Shown piece after piece: positions 63,817 to 64,000 of a DNA stretch of 64,000 nucleotides (its first letter is position 1; each line of letters opens with the position of its first letter). The stretch comes from Flavobacterium lacustre. Lineage in GTDB: Bacteria > Bacteroidota > Bacteroidia > Flavobacteriales > Flavobacteriaceae. Below the pieces are notes generated by a model. That model was given only the letters and a program-made list of their open reading frames with translations, made no database searches and was not told the DNA's origin. The position numbers and the translations under genes are program-made. The stretch is from positions 3,388,144 to 3,452,143 of the forward strand of contig NZ_CP114882.2 in the NCBI RefSeq assembly GCF_027474525.2, in the 5' to 3' direction.

Positions 63817-64000
63817 TATTTATTTATTAAAAAAATTAAAATTTTAAAACCTCCTTACAACAATATTTTATAAAATTATTGCCCAATTTATTTTTTTTTA
63901 CAGAAATTTGTTCACATATTTGTTACCCCGAAAAATATTAAAAAATAAGTCCCTTTTTTTTAAAAAAACTAGTACCGAATAAAATAATTTAACCGAATAT
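63817..64000. other. AT-rich right-edge region, possibly upstream of dnaA
   Basis: No gene is recognised. The region is very AT-rich, with one near-consensus DnaA box TTGTTCACA around 63908. In Flavobacterium genomes as I recall them, dnaA lies next to a thioesterase of this type, which would put the chromosome origin nearby. The window does not show dnaA itself. Confidence 0.35.

Noticed and set aside
1..64000. tRNA, rRNA, tmRNA or CRISPR array
   Set aside because: No cloverleaf, conserved rRNA segment or regularly spaced repeat was recognised in the gaps or across the window; this was a reading by eye, so a divergent ncRNA may have been missed.

Overview
The window looks like the chromosome of a Flavobacterium-like member of the Bacteroidota. 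It is AT-rich. Several genes are preceded by the Bacteroidota -7 element TAnnTTTG, sometimes with an upstream TTG, and few have a recognisable Shine-Dalgarno sequence. Typical family content is present: gliding-bacterium-type TPR and outer-membrane barrel proteins, FdtA/FdtB-like amino-sugar genes, a Bacteroidota-type FtsE, MtaB and RibD. No rRNA, tRNA, CRISPR array, insertion sequence or prophage was recognised.

Layout. 1-2.3 kb: gatC-gatA-gatB on the minus strand, with gatB cut by the window edge. 2.4-8.9 kb: a minus-strand group with a GreA-like protein, an outer-membrane beta-barrel, a PhzF-family enzyme and a 1004-residue secreted TPR protein. 9.0-22.3 kb: ftsE, then a two-part surface polysaccharide region (four glycosyltransferases, a methyltransferase, an FdtA-like cupin, and further on a flippase, an FdtB-like aminotransferase and a FemAB/GNAT-like acyltransferase). 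The two parts are separated by housekeeping and membrane genes, including a porin followed by a small frameshifted membrane gene. 23.1-30.2 kb: an RDD / SpoIIM / membrane protein / DUF4129 / DUF4350 / MoxR / DUF58 cluster, a widely conserved envelope-associated gene set without a settled function. 30.2-38.5 kb: an SPOUT methyltransferase, a serine hydrolase, RelA/SpoT, a Fur-family regulator, purA, a GH5 lipoprotein and a NudK-like Nudix enzyme. 38.5-48.8 kb: transporters (Fsr-like MFS, AEC, MATE), MeaB, an SPFH protein, small envelope and hypothetical proteins, an SDR and MtaB. 48.9-57.9 kb: a long minus-strand run with a HAD phosphatase, a DUF2007 protein, a one-domain DEAD-like protein, a sigma-54-type response regulator without a DNA-binding domain, a NatAB-type ABC exporter, dnaJ, grpE and hisS. 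58.2-63.8 kb: a MacB-like permease, prmC, a GNAT protein, ribD, a HAD phosphatase, a YigZ protein and a thioesterase. The AT-rich right edge may lie just upstream of dnaA, because gene order in related genomes as I recall it suggests this; the sequence here does not prove it.

The most unusual non-coding structure is a divergent interspersed repeat of about 147 bp. It is present twice in opposite orientation in otherwise empty intergenic regions (about 45.56-45.71 kb and 57.98-58.13 kb). Other points of interest are probable leaderless transcripts for the Fur-family gene and ribD, a DnaJ with half of its zinc finger, and the degenerate DEAD-like protein. Strong intrinsic terminators follow purA, the barrel gene at 44.9 kb, the SDR/mtaB pair, hisS, dnaJ and the permease at 58.2 kb.
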